From the NCBI GenBank assembly GCA_016789305.1, contig JAEURJ010000009.1:62001-126000 (forward strand): a stretch of 64,000 nt of DNA, in the 5' to 3' direction. Below, one piece after another: positions 16,576 through 27,300 of the stretch. How positions within the stretch are numbered: the stretch's first letter is position 1; every line of letters starts with the position of its first letter. Made by a program: the position numbers and the translations under genes. This DNA is from Anaerolineales bacterium. GTDB taxonomy: Bacteria; Chloroflexota; Anaerolineae; Anaerolineales; Villigracilaceae. The notes beneath the pieces are model-generated. The model was not told the origin of the DNA. It searched no databases and was given only the letters and a program-made list of their open reading frames with translations.

Positions 16576-18253
16576 AATTTTCTTTTTCCATGACGAGGAT
16601 TCCCAAAATTGTAATGCTCATCAATATCGTGGACATCGCCATCGCCTGTCCATAATTAAGGCCGCCTGCCTGACCCAGAAAACGGGAAATGGCAACGGGA
16701 ATGGTGGGAAGCTCAGGACGTGAAAGCAAAAGTGTGGCGCCAAATTCTCCGAGTGAAACCGTGAATGCAAATGTAGCGGCGGTCAATGTAGCTCGGCGAA
16801 GGATGGGGAAATCAACAGTCTGCCAAACGCGAAAAGGTGATGCCCCCAATACGGATGCGGCGTGACGCAGCCTCTCAGGGATGGATGCAATTGCGGGCTG
16901 CAACGCACGAACGACAAAAGGAAATGCAATCAGTGTATGCGCAATGGGAATAAAAACAGGAGAGGAAAGCGAACGTCCAAAGGTGATGATGAATCCCAGC
17001 CCAAGCATCACAGCGGAGGAACCCAGCGGCAGCATGATCAATGGGTCGAGAATTTTCTCAAGCTGTGTTGGTTTTGATAAGGCAAATGCAACAGGAAAAC
17101 CAAGAAGAAGGGAAAATAAAACAGTGAGGGAAGCAAACCCCAGCGAGTTAACGGTCGCCTGGATCGGCGGGACGTAAAACAAAGAATCGCGACGGTTGAC
17201 AAAAAGCTCTTTGTAATAATCACCCGTGAGTCCATATTGAACCTGCCCACGATCGCCGCGGTCCGCTTCGAGGCGGGTAAAGGAACGAAGAGGGAGAGAA
17301 ATCAAAGGTAAAAAGAAGAAGGAGAAAAGAAGAATCACGGAAACAGCGATGAATATCTTTTCTCGAAATGTTTTCGGCGGGCGTGATGTGGAGAAACGCG
17401 GCGCAGTTTGGGTTGTAGTTTGAGAAACGATGCGTGAGTAAAAAAATGAAATGACCAGTGTAAAAGCAAGTTGAATGATGGAGAGTAACGCCGCAAGAGG
17501 CAGGTTGGGAAGTTTGAGAACACGCAGGTAAATTTCCACTTCCAGCGTGGAGAAGTTCGTTCCGCCCAGCAAAAGGATCACGCCAAAGCTGGTGAAATCG
17601 AATAGAAAAACAAGCAAAGCAGCAGCCAATAAAGATGGGCGTAAAAGGGGAAGTGTGACATCCTTCCACACACGAAAAGAATCCGCGCCAAGGGAACGGG
17701 CAGCCTGTTCCAACTTGGGATCCAGCCGTGCAAGTGCCCCGCCGACGATGCGGATCACGATGGTCGTGTTGTAAAAAACGTGGGCAATGAGGATGGCGGT
17801 TAGCGTTCCTTGAAATTGAAAAGAGAAAACATGGGAAAAGAATCCACGCGGGCCAAGCAGGGAGTTAAATCCAGCGGCAACCACCACGGTGGGAAGCATG
17901 AATGGAATTGCGGTGAGTGTGCGCAGCAGGGATTTGCCGCGAAAGTTGAAACGAGCAAACAGGATTGCAGAGGGAAGGCCAAGGATGAAAGTTAAGATCG
18001 TGGATAGTGTGGCTTGATAAACCGTAAAACGGACTGCGTCCAGTGCGATGGAGATTGTCTTCGAATCTGTAAGCGTGGATGGATTGAATGTCAGACCAAG
18101 AATTTTGGAAAGCGGGAAGAAAAAGAAAATAAGAAGAAAGAGAATGGGAACAAGCCAAAGGTAAAAACGGGTTCGCCACAGGGGCGCAGAGACTCGGAGA
18201 ATTTTACTTCTCTGAGTATCAACATCCCTGTGGCTGAAAAAATTTGGCTGCAT
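16568..18253 (-). CDS. thiP: ABC transporter permease with two fused modules, ThiP-like
   Basis: A 561-residue permease with two six-helix BPD modules fused in one chain, the layout of ThiP and FbpB. Both ATPase-contact EAA loops are visible: EQAARSLGADSFRVWKDVTLP near 182-202 and RHAASVLGASPFRVWQTVDFP near 465-485. It starts 12 bases after the binding protein gene and overlaps the ATPase gene. Together with the lipoprotein and ATPase it would import thiamine or a precursor. Confidence 0.87.
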   Translation of the reverse strand: MQPNFFSHRDVDTQRSKILRVSAPLWRTRFYLWLVPILFLLIFFFFPLSKILGLTFNPSTLTDSKTISIALDAVRFTVYQATLSTILTFILGLPSAILFARFNFRGKSLLRTLTAIPFMLPTVVVAAGFNSLLGPRGFFSHVFSFQFQGTLTAILIAHVFYNTTIVIRIVGGALARLDPKLEQAARSLGADSFRVWKDVTLPLLRPSLLAAALLVFLFDFTSFGVILLLGGTNFSTLEVEIYLRVLKLPNLPLAALLSIIQLAFTLVISFFYSRIVSQTTTQTAPRFSTSRPPKTFREKIFIAVSVILLFSFFFLPLISLPLRSFTRLEADRGDRGQVQYGLTGDYYKELFVNRRDSLFYVPPIQATVNSLGFASLTVLFSLLLGFPVAFALSKPTQLEKILDPLIMLPLGSSAVMLGLGFIITFGRSLSSPVFIPIAHTLIAFPFVVRALQPAIASIPERLRHAASVLGASPFRVWQTVDFPILRRATLTAATFAFTVSLGEFGATLLLSRPELPTIPVAISRFLGQAGGLNYGQAMAMSTILMSITILGILVMEKENYA

Positions 18254-18265
18254 CTCGAATGAAGG

Positions 18266-19297
18266 TTACTTCATTGCTTCTGTCCATGCCTCGATCCAGG
18301 CATCGCGGTTGGCAGAGATATCTTCCGGCGATAATACGGCTGGTTGGGACGGAGCTTGCGAGTATTTCACAAATGCCTCAGGAAGGGTCGCATTTTGATT
18401 CACGGGATAAACGAACATCTGCAAAGGCATATCGTTTTGAAAATCAGTGCTGAGCATGAAATCGATGAATTTTTCGGCCAGATCGCGATTCGGCGTGCCT
18501 TTGAGGATGCCGGCAAATTCAATCTGACGGAAGCAGCTGTCGGGTCCAATGATGGAAGCGGTGGGTGCATCGTCGAGCGGAGTTTCTGCAAAGACCACTT
18601 CCGCAGCGGGAGAAGATCCATACGAAACCACCATCGGCTGGGCCCCGCGCCCGGAGGAACCGCTAAAGTTGGTGTAATACGCAGTCTCCCACCCATCCAC
18701 AACCACCAGTCCATTTTGGCGCAGGCCCTTCCAGTAGTCTACATAGTCTTCTCCAAAATGAGCGCGTGTTGCCAGCAGAAATGCAAGCCCCGTTGACGAT
18801 GTGGCAGGGTTTTCCATCACGAGCAAGTCCTTGTATTCGGGCTTGCTCAAATCTTCGAGAGATTGTGGAACTAACAAGCCTTTTTCTGCAAAATAGCTCT
18901 TATCGTAATTAATACAGACATCGCCAAAATCGATCGGGGTCGTTTGATTCGAAGAATCCAATTTGAACTCGGCGGGCACATCGCTTAACGAAGGCGATGC
19001 GTATGATTCAAAAATCCCAGCTTCAAGCGCACGAGACAGAAAGGTGTTGTCCACGCCGAACAAAACATCTGCAATGGGTGCATCTTTTGTAAGGATCGCC
19101 TTGTTAAGCGTTTCACCGGCATCACCGCTTTGCACGAAGTTAACCGTCACATTGTTGGCTGTTTCAAACGACTTGACAATTTCTTCACTGACAGCAAATG
19201 AACTGTGGGTCATCACGGTCAGCGTGGCAGGGCCCTTTGAGGCACAGGATGAGAGAAGAAAGACGAAAGACAAAAGAAGTGTGATTATTTTTTTCAT
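18266..19297 (-). CDS. thiB: ABC transporter substrate-binding lipoprotein, ThiB-like
   Basis: A 343-residue binding protein. The signal peptide ends in a lipobox LLSSC with the acylated Cys at residue 18. The mature part follows the ThiB/iron-binding cluster of extracellular solute-binding proteins: LTVMTHSSFAVSEEIVKSFE near 25-46, ADVLFGVDNTFL near 77-88, and INYDKSYF near 128. It lies between thiN and the permease with 12-base gaps. Ligand preference (thiamine, its phosphates or a pyrimidine precursor) is inferred from operon context and the TPP riboswitch. Confidence 0.87.
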   Translation of the reverse strand: MKKIITLLLSFVFLLSSCASKGPATLTVMTHSSFAVSEEIVKSFETANNVTVNFVQSGDAGETLNKAILTKDAPIADVLFGVDNTFLSRALEAGIFESYASPSLSDVPAEFKLDSSNQTTPIDFGDVCINYDKSYFAEKGLLVPQSLEDLSKPEYKDLLVMENPATSSTGLAFLLATRAHFGEDYVDYWKGLRQNGLVVVDGWETAYYTNFSGSSGRGAQPMVVSYGSSPAAEVVFAETPLDDAPTASIIGPDSCFRQIEFAGILKGTPNRDLAEKFIDFMLSTDFQNDMPLQMFVYPVNQNATLPEAFVKYSQAPSQPAVLSPEDISANRDAWIEAWTEAMK

Positions 19298-19309
19298 GGA
19301 TACTCCAAA

Positions 19310-19945
19310 TTATAAATTTTTTATACGATGGACGATCAGCAGCAACCCGGCATTGATTTTTACATACGCTTCTTCGCCAAGCATTTCATTGCTAATACCG
19401 CGTGTTTTATAAGGATATAAAATCTCACTTCGCAAAGGCCATTTGAGATTTTCTGTCACAACACCGGAGACTTCCCCGCCCCACGGAATTAATGACACAA
19501 TATCACCGCTTCTCCCTTTAACTTGAGCCTGATCCCGGCAAAAGAAAATTTCCTCCACTCCATCATGGAGTCGAATATCACAAGCCATAAGTTTGGGATC
19601 GGAAAGAAGGGAGATGTTGCCCAGGGTTTGATCTAGCCTGCCGCCAAGCGCAGCCGCGATGACAATTTCGGCCGGATGCAAGCCAAGTGCATGATCGACG
19701 GCGAGCTCAAGATCGGTTTCATTTTTATCCGCAGGGAATTGGATGATCTGCGTTTCAACAGATGGTTGGAAACCCTCAGGAAGAGAATCAAGATCACCGA
19801 CAATAAAATGAGGCGTCAACCCAAGTTCAAGTGCATGGCGTGTGCCGCCATCAGCGCAGATGATGATGTCACCTGGCTGCGGCAAACGGCGGGCATAGGC
19901 CAAATCAGGTAGTTCGCCATTGGCAAAGATCAAAACGCGTGTCAT
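19310..19945 (-). CDS. thiN: thiamine pyrophosphokinase
   Basis: A 211-residue enzyme that converts imported thiamine to thiamine pyrophosphate with ATP. ICADGGTRHALELGL near 30-44, HFIVGDLDSLP near 46-56 and QFPADKNETDLELAVDHAL near 69-87 are the catalytic and metal-binding segments of TPK; the C-terminal beta-sandwich carries the thiamine site. It is the first gene after the TPP riboswitch and its terminator, four bases downstream of the T tract region, so its expression depends on the switch. Confidence 0.92.
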   Translation of the reverse strand: MTRVLIFANGELPDLAYARRLPQPGDIIICADGGTRHALELGLTPHFIVGDLDSLPEGFQPSVETQIIQFPADKNETDLELAVDHALGLHPAEIVIAAALGGRLDQTLGNISLLSDPKLMACDIRLHDGVEEIFFCRDQAQVKGRSGDIVSLIPWGGEVSGVVTENLKWPLRSEILYPYKTRGISNEMLGEEAYVKINAGLLLIVHRIKNL

Positions 19946-19949
19946 TAAA

Positions 19950-19971
19950 GAAAAAACCTCCGAAGCGGAGG
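19950..19971 (-). terminator. riboswitch-controlled terminator
   Basis: On the minus strand CCTCCGCTTCGGAGG forms a hairpin followed by TTTTTT (19956-19951), just before the thiN start codon at 19945. The arm CCTCCGC can instead pair with GCGGAGG at 20002-19996 at the 3' end of the aptamer, which gives the antiterminator. Confidence 0.85.
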
Positions 19972-19983
19972 ATGATGGCAGGC

Positions 19984-20081
19984 TAGGCTGGAGTCCCTCC
20001 GCTGGTATTAACCAGATCAGGTAATTCGGGTCGAGCGTGTAACGCTCCTCTCAGCCTGTTCGTGGGCAGGCTCCCCGTTCA
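19984..20081 (-). promoter_or_regulatory. TPP riboswitch (THI element)
   Basis: Minus-strand sequence contains the conserved THI-box blocks in order: the GGGGAGCC start, GCTGAGAGGA, GACCC, ACCTGATCTGG, TTAATACCAGCGGAGGGA. The following hairpin and T tract show transcription termination as the mode: TPP binding holds the aptamer 3' end, frees the terminator and turns off thiN-thiB-thiP-thiQ-DUF402. Confidence 0.95.
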
Positions 20082-20093
20082 ATTGTGTTTGGG

Positions 20094-20122
20094 AGTATAT
20101 GACTGTGATGGCGGGATGTCAA
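20094..20122 (-). promoter_or_regulatory. promoter of the thiamine operon
   Basis: TTGACA (20122-20117), a 17-base spacer and TATACT (20099-20094): near-consensus sigma70. The predicted start near 20087 is just before the riboswitch. Confidence 0.85.
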
Positions 20123-20131
20123 GTTAAAAAC

Positions 20132-20162
20132 AAAAAGGTCATCAGCGAACGATGACCTTTTT
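20132..20162. terminator. intrinsic terminator at the end of the ten-gene operon
   Basis: AAAAAGGTCATC and GATGACCTTTTT form a 12-bp perfect stem around a seven-base loop. The stop codon of the last hydrolase gene (20161) lies in its edge. It ends the long minus-strand operon directly before the thiamine promoter. Confidence 0.85.
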
Positions 20163-20949
20163 AGCGAACTCTACGTTTCCATTCTTCCTTGAGTTGAAGC
20201 TCCCGCGGACTTGCCCCTGAGTCTAACGCAAGAAAATCTGTCATCAGACGGTTGAACTGTGTAGGATTATCGATCATTGGAAAGTGCCCGGCACTTTCCA
20301 AGTTGACCTGATGCATGTGCTGTGGAAGTGCATCCGCTTTTTCTACAGATGGCATTGTAATTGCCGGATCGCTCGGCCCATACACCAGCAAACAGGGAAC
20401 ACCAAGGTTGCGTATATCGGAGAAAACATTATTCGATTGAAGACTGGCGATCGAAGCTGCAACAGCCATCGGGTCCGCTTTTGAGGCGTCTGAAAGAGCC
20501 GAAGCCGCTTCCGGAGTGCGGGCAACGAGCCAATCGACAAGTTCAGTCAGGCTGGCGGTCCGCATTCGCGCATTGACGGCTTCATACTCAGTTGGGCAGG
20601 TGATCGCCATCATCCGGTCAACGCTCTTGGGCCACTGCTTTACAAATGACATGCCCACCAGGGCGCCGAGACCATGACCCACCAATGCCACCTTGCCTAT
20701 GCCCATTTCCTCCAAAAACCGATTGATAAGATCAGCCTGTCTTTCGATCGGATAGCGCAACGGATCTCTTGTGCTATCGCCAAAACCAAAAAGGTCAACC
20801 GCATAGGCACGATACGATGTGGAGGCGGCCTGCATGGCATTGATCCAATACCGCCACGAGCCAAGCCAGCCGTGCAGAAAGACAATGGGACGACCACGTC
20901 CTAACGCTTCATAATGCACCATCGAACCGTCCAGAATAATTGCGCTCAT
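20161..20949 (-). CDS. alpha/beta hydrolase homologue lacking the nucleophile serine
   Basis: A 262-residue alpha/beta-hydrolase fold protein. The oxyanion segment FLHGWLGSWRYW (24-35), the Asp-containing YGPSDPAITMP loop and the catalytic-His loop SAGHFPMIDNP are present. The nucleophile elbow, however, reads VGHGLGA with G93 (codon GGT) in place of Ser, so ordinary ester hydrolysis is not expected. It is paralogous to the hydrolase at 32739-33536, which keeps S93 in GHSMGG; both share HGWLGSW. Last gene of the operon, 12 bases after the CheY-like gene. It may bind the ligand that its active paralogue acts on, as a receptor-like pseudoenzyme; that is inference. Confidence 0.85.
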   Translation of the reverse strand: MSAIILDGSMVHYEALGRGRPIVFLHGWLGSWRYWINAMQAASTSYRAYAVDLFGFGDSTRDPLRYPIERQADLINRFLEEMGIGKVALVGHGLGALVGMSFVKQWPKSVDRMMAITCPTEYEAVNARMRTASLTELVDWLVARTPEAASALSDASKADPMAVAASIASLQSNNVFSDIRNLGVPCLLVYGPSDPAITMPSVEKADALPQHMHQVNLESAGHFPMIDNPTQFNRLMTDFLALDSGASPRELQLKEEWKRRVR

Positions 20950-20961
20950 ATTGAGTGGAAG

Positions 20962-21336
20962 TTATTTTCCATACTTGGCGAGAATGGCTTTTACTCGTTC
21001 CGTAAGTTGATCGGGGGCAAAGGGTTTAAGAAGATATTCCTCGGCACCGGCCTCAAGGCCGGTTTCAATTTCCGAGTCCTGCCCTTTGGCGGAGAGAAAT
21101 ACCACAGGAATATCTTTTAATTTCGGGTCTGCCTTCATGGCGCGGCAGGCATCATAGCCGGTCATTTTCGGCATACGCACATCCATCAAAATTAGGTCAG
21201 GAATAATGATCCCGGCTTGATTTAACGCCTCTTCCCCATTGGGCGTGGCAGTCACTTCATGTCCTGCAAAACGCAGGACAAAGGCTACAAGCTCACGGAT
21301 ATCGGGTTCGTCTTCTGCAATTAAGATCCTCGCCAT
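20962..21336 (-). CDS. single-domain CheY-like response regulator
   Basis: A 124-residue stand-alone receiver. Acidic residues near E8-D12 (IAEDEPD), the phospho-acceptor D52 in LILMDVRMP, the switch Ser in FLSAKG and K104 in LLKPFAP are all in place. It follows the giant kinase by 11 bases and is the natural phosphotransfer partner. Having no output domain, it must act through protein contact or as a phosphate sink. Confidence 0.92.
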   Translation of the reverse strand: MARILIAEDEPDIRELVAFVLRFAGHEVTATPNGEEALNQAGIIIPDLILMDVRMPKMTGYDACRAMKADPKLKDIPVVFLSAKGQDSEIETGLEAGAEEYLLKPFAPDQLTERVKAILAKYGK

Positions 21337-21347
21337 TCAATCTCCAA

Positions 21348-24300
21348 TTATTTATGCAGCGGCAAAGTGAAGGAGAAAGTACTGCCTTCACCGGGCACAC
21401 CAGAGCTGGTCATCCAAATTCGGCCGTTATGCATTTCGATCAACTGACGAACAATGGGCAAGCCAAGCCCGGTACCGGGAGTCGCAAGTACAAGAGGATG
21501 TTCTCCGCGGAAAAATCTTTCGAACAAACGTGGTTGATCCTCAGGGCCGACACCCACGCCATTATCCTGAACATCCACCTGAACGTCGCCGTTCACCTGG
21601 TGAATCCCCACGCGAATAATTCCATTTCGCGGAGTGTAGTTGTAGGCATTATCCACCAGGTTTCCGATAATCTGGCGAACGCGCTGCGCATCGCCAACAA
21701 TGGGCGGCACCTTCTTGGGCGCATCCAATGAGACAGCCATGGGCTTGCTCTCGTTCTGGGAGCGTCTGAGAACGTCCTGAATCACCTCTTCAGTGACTTC
21801 ACGCAAATCAACAGGTTGAGGGGTTAATGTAATACGACCGGACTCGAGTCGTGAGATATCAAGCAGATCATCCACGAGAATATTGAGACGATCAATGTTG
21901 TTGTGAACGATTTGCAGGAAGTGTGATTGATTTTCATTCAACGCACCAGCAGCACCCATCATCAAAATATCCACATAGCCCTTAATGGCTGTCATGGGCG
22001 TGCGAAGTTCATGGCTTACCGTTGCAACAAACTCGGATTTCAAACGGTCAACTTCCACCTCATGGGTGATGTCACGGAAGATGGATACCGTTCCGAGGAA
22101 GTCATTTTGCAAGATCACAGGCGCCAGGTTAACCAGAAGAATGCGGCCATTTTCCAATTCGACCTGCTCGGCATAACTCTCACCATCCTGGTAAAGGGAA
22201 GGATCTTCAGACCAATGTCGAATTGTATCCATCCATGTACTGGCCGCCTGACCAAATAAACCGGCAAAAGCTTCCAAAGAGCTGCCAAGTAATTTGGACT
22301 CATTCAGTGTAAGCACCTTCTCTGCAGAACTATTTACGAAGGTAATTCGGTTATCCGGACCTGTAACCAATACACCGTCCGCCACTGATTCAAGGATGGC
22401 TGTTGAGCGGCTGGCCTCTTCCTGTTCCTTGCGAAGCATCACGCCCAAGCGCTCTGCCTGGTCGCGGATCAATTCATATAGATGAGCATTATTGATGGCA
22501 ACAGCCACCTGACCTGCAATGGCCTTTACCAGATTCAACAATTCGCGGCTAAAGAAATTCTCAACACGTTTGAACACCATCAAAACGCCGATCACATCTT
22601 CGCCCACCATCATTGGCACAGCCATGGCGCTGCGATGATCTTGTCCGGAGTTGGCATTTCGTACCCAGCGTGGATCCTGATGTAAATCATGGATCAAAGC
22701 TGCCTCACGGTTTTGGACCACCCAGCCTGCAAGACCTTCACCGATCTTCAGCGTAAAGCCGCGGCTGGATGTACCAGCCTGATCTGTCAGATACCCATAA
22801 CCTGCACGGAAATGCAGAAGATTATCCTCCGCATGAAGAAGCATAATGGTACCCTGCTCTGCACCGATCGCATCGTTAAGCAAGGACAAGGTGCGATTCA
22901 GGGCACGATCAAGATCCAAACTGGAGGAAACTTCAGTGAGGATGCGTAGCAATGTTTCTGTATTTTGTTGCTCACGCTGCAACTGGGCAGTACGTTCAAC
23001 AACACGGGCTTCAAGCTGTTCGGCCAGGTTTTGAATTTCAGCAAACAGACGACCATTTTGAATTGCAACGATCGCCTGGTTGGCAAAGGTACCAACGATC
23101 TGCACATCTTCGTCGGTATACACGCCGGGTGTATAACTCTGCACAGATAACATGCCCAACGCCTTGCCTCCCATCATCATGGGTACTGCCATAATGGACT
23201 GAGTAGCTTCACCGGTTTCTCCGGCAAGCACCAACTCCATATCTTCAGATTCCTGCGCAGACGCGATCAAGACAGGTTTACCGGTCTTGATCACATCGCT
23301 GCTCAACCCGCGACCAAATGGAACTCGTTCACCAGGATATCTTTTACCGCGATCCAATAAATACACGGGATCGATTTCGTTCTTCTCCTGATCCAGCAGG
23401 GTGATCGCAAAGAATTCCAGAGGCACGAGGCGTTCTGCCGCCTTTTGCACCGAAATGTAGATTTCTTCCGGGTCAAGACTGGCATTCATCTGTGAACTGG
23501 TTTCATTGAGAATGGCAAAACGTTCCGCAGTACGGACGCTGGATTGATACAAACGAGCATTTTCAAGTGCAATCGCGGCCTGATTTGAAATAGTGCGCGC
23601 CAGATCGACTTCGTTCATGCCAAAGCGTCCGGAGCCGGTCATTTGAATAAAGATCAAAGCATTAAGATTTTGACCACTAATTAACGGAAGGATCAACAAG
23701 GCTGTTGTACTATCTCCCAACATGTCGAACAAGGGAGCAAGGTCCGGCTCATTGCGGGCATCATCTGTGTTGAAAATACCAAGGGACTGTTTTAGTCGAT
23801 GAAAGATGGGTGCATCTGGAAGCGGCCGTGGTAATTTGAGGCGGGGCCTCGGGGTGGACGTTTTCCAAACAGCCTGTCCCCTTTCAAAGGTCACAACAGA
23901 GACGCGCTTGGAACCCATACCCTTGAACAACTCGTCAGCGGTAAGGTTCAATATCTGATCCGTATCCAACAATCCATTCAGACCGGAAGAGAAGCGGTTA
24001 AGAGTTGCCAGGCGTTGGGAGCGTTCATCCAGTTCTGTGGCACGGCTTACGCTATCTTCGTAAAGACGGGCATTGTCCAATGAAACAGCAGATTGGCTGG
24101 CAAAGGTCAAACCGACTTGCATCTGTTCCCGGCTGTAATAATGGGCCTGCCATTTTTCAACCGCAATCACACCGACCAACTCACCCTTTGAGATAAGCGG
24201 AATACCAAGCCATGAAAGCCGCGGTGCCTCCACAGGGATAAAACGGGAATCCTCGCGAACATCGTTCACAAAAATTGGCTGCCCTGTTTGCGCCATTTCC

Positions 24301-27300
24301 TTGAAAAGCGCACTGTCTGTAACAGAAACGCTCAATCCGAGCCTTTGTTCTGCATCCGAGAAACCGCGAGCAGAGGAAACAGTGAGCCTGTCTTTATCAC
24401 GCAGCCATAATGTGGCGGTATCGTAAGGCAGGATCGGCTGTAACTGATCGAGCAACGTATTCACTAATTGGTCGCTGCTCAAGCTGGAGGTTAAGGATGC
24501 TGCGGCAGTGTTGAGAGCCTGTAATTGGCCCGCGCGTTCCTGTGTCGTTTGAACAAGGCGTACGTTTTCAAGGGAAAGAGCAACTTGCTGCGCCAGCGAG
24601 ACCAGAAGTGATTCATCGTCCGGACGGAAGGCGGAGGTTGTATTAAAGTTATCCAGAATCAAAACACCAATGCTTTGATCGCCGGCAATGACCGGTACCA
24701 TCAAGCTTGAAACTGGCAATCTACCGCCTGTGGCAGAGCGATATAAGGCAAGATTTTCCGCGCCAAGATTATAGTCGCGGGTAAAGTTGATCTCGTCAAT
24801 GCGGCGGGTGGATTTACTGGCAAACACCATTCCGGGCAGCGCCTCGCCCGACCGATAGTTAATCTGTGCCATCGAAGCATTATCAGCATATCCGGAAACA
24901 GCCCGCGGAATTAACATTTCCAACTGTTGACTCCAAACAAGGGCAATGCCGGCATGGGCATGCTGTAGTACACGGCGCGCACTGCTCAAAAGCGAGTTAA
25001 TAATCGCATCTGGATCGAGGCCGGAGAGCAGTCGGCTGAAGTCCAACAGCAGGTTCACTTCATCGAGACGTCGCTTTGTCTGATTGAGGAGTGAAATATT
25101 CTGCAAGATCAGCGATGTTTGTTGGGCGATCTGGAAATATACCTGACGATCTTCATCAGTAAAGGTTGGCATCGTCTCAGGGCTGATTGCCAGCATGGCA
25201 GCGACAGGTTTGTTTTCCACGATCACAGGCAGGCAAATAATCGCCTTTGCCCGCAGGGAAGTCAGCAGAGACGCATCACGCCATTCATCATCCTCATCAA
25301 GATTGGAGATGAGCGTGGTACTGCCAGTCTGCAAACAAGCACGCAACGGATTCCGTTGACCAAACAACGCTTCCACATTGGTTGCACGAGGCAGGCTTCC
25401 CATCACGTGCAGAAGACGTGGACCGTCCGGTGTATTTTCAGCCACCAAGGCAACGGACATGCCCAATTGAGTTAACGTTTCACGACCCAGGGCGGACAGT
25501 GCAGAAGCCGCATCCAACTGACGGCTGACTGATTCTGTGATCGCCAGGCCTGCTCGTACTCTTTGGGCTCTTCGGTCCAAATTATGCAGGGAGATGGTTT
25601 GCTCCAGATCCTTATGGAGTAAAACCGGCAAATCGTTTTGGGTAAGCTTGAGCAGTTTCTGCTGGCGCTGCAAGCCGGAGGAAAGCGAATCAATTTTCGT
25701 GCGCAGTTCAGCCTGACGAGCAGAGTTATTGATGATCAAGGAGGCTTGTGAGGCAAAGACCTCAATGGCTTCAATCGTGGCGCGGTCGGGCCGCAAACCA
25801 TCCTTCGGGTTATCAAGGGTGATCAAACCAATCAACTGTCCTTCTGTATTTTCAAGAGGGACAAGAAGAGTGTCATCAGTGTTCCAAATTTCCGAAAAAT
25901 TACCGGATAAGGTTGGGTCAAGGGTTACCATATGAACATCTGATGTGGTCACCGGCGTTTGATCTGACGGAATAAAGTAGGAATGGCTGATCTTAAATTC
26001 CGGCTTCATCAATTGCTGGATGGCTTCCAATGGCTGCTTTCGAGTGAGAAGTTCATTCATCGACTCCTGGGGGACCCCCACAGCCGTCACGCGACGAAAC
26101 AAACTTGTATCCGGTTCAACAATGCTCACCAACACAACATTGAAAGGAGTTGCATTCTTAATGCCACTGGCGATCAAGTTCAGCGCATTTTCCAGAGGTT
26201 GATCGTATCCAATGTTATAGCTCACATCAGACAACCGAACGAGAGTATCTGCACGGCGTCTCATTATTTCAGCGCGCTGCTTTTCTCCCTGATATCGTTG
26301 CGCAGTACTTAATGAAATACCCGCCTGAATGACAAAAGCCTCTGCAAATTCCGCTGTCTCCGTGGTAAAGAAATTGGGCTGTGTGGCATTCAAAGTTAAC
26401 AAACCTATCTTTTCACCCTGATGAGTAATAGGTATGATCAAAGTACAACCAAGTCCAGGTGGAGGAACCGGCGTGCCATCCGGAAATTCACCCACCACCT
26501 GCATTTCATTTTTCTGAAGCGCGAGCAATTCCAGGGGCGAGAGCATCTGCGGAGCCGAACTTCCGGTGGAATGCAGAACAACCGGCGCAGAGGCATCAGA
26601 TCCCGGCTCGATTACAACAATTGATGCGGAGTTGGCATGCAAAATCCGCATACTTTCGCTTTGCATAACTTGAAGCAAATGATGGATATCAAGGGATGCA
26701 CCTAATTCCTTGCTCAACCGGTTAAGACCGGAAAGCTGTTCCACCCGATGACGAAGTGAGTCGTCCGTTTGCTTTAACAAGCCGGCAGATTCAACTGCCG
26801 TGGCAAGCTGACCCGCTGCCGTCGACACTACTTGAAGATCGTAGGTATTGAAAAAATCCGCCTTACGGCTCCCCAACATCAACTCACCAATGCTCTTGTC
26901 ACGAACCACGAGAGGCACAACGAGTGCCGATTCATTTTGAAGTGAAGTGGCAAGGGGTCGATAAACAGGCAAAATTCTTCGGTCCATGCTGAGGCGGCCG
27001 GACATAAATGGTTTCTGGCTGCCCGATACCGTAAAGCGATAGCTCGGATCCGCAACAAATATTTGTAAAAATGAAGTGCTAAGTTCCTCTGTCACGCCAT
27101 AGATAGATTCGGGGCGAAGGCGTAATTCCCCAAGATTTTCATCCAAGAGAAAGACCGCCCCATTATCAGCCTGAAAAAGATTTGCCAGTTCCTGCACGGA
27201 ATACTTAAGGATTTCCTCGATTGTGGCAGAAGAACCAGAAAGGCTTGCGATACGACGCAAAGCATCTGCACGATGAGCACGCGCACGGGCTTGCTGAACC

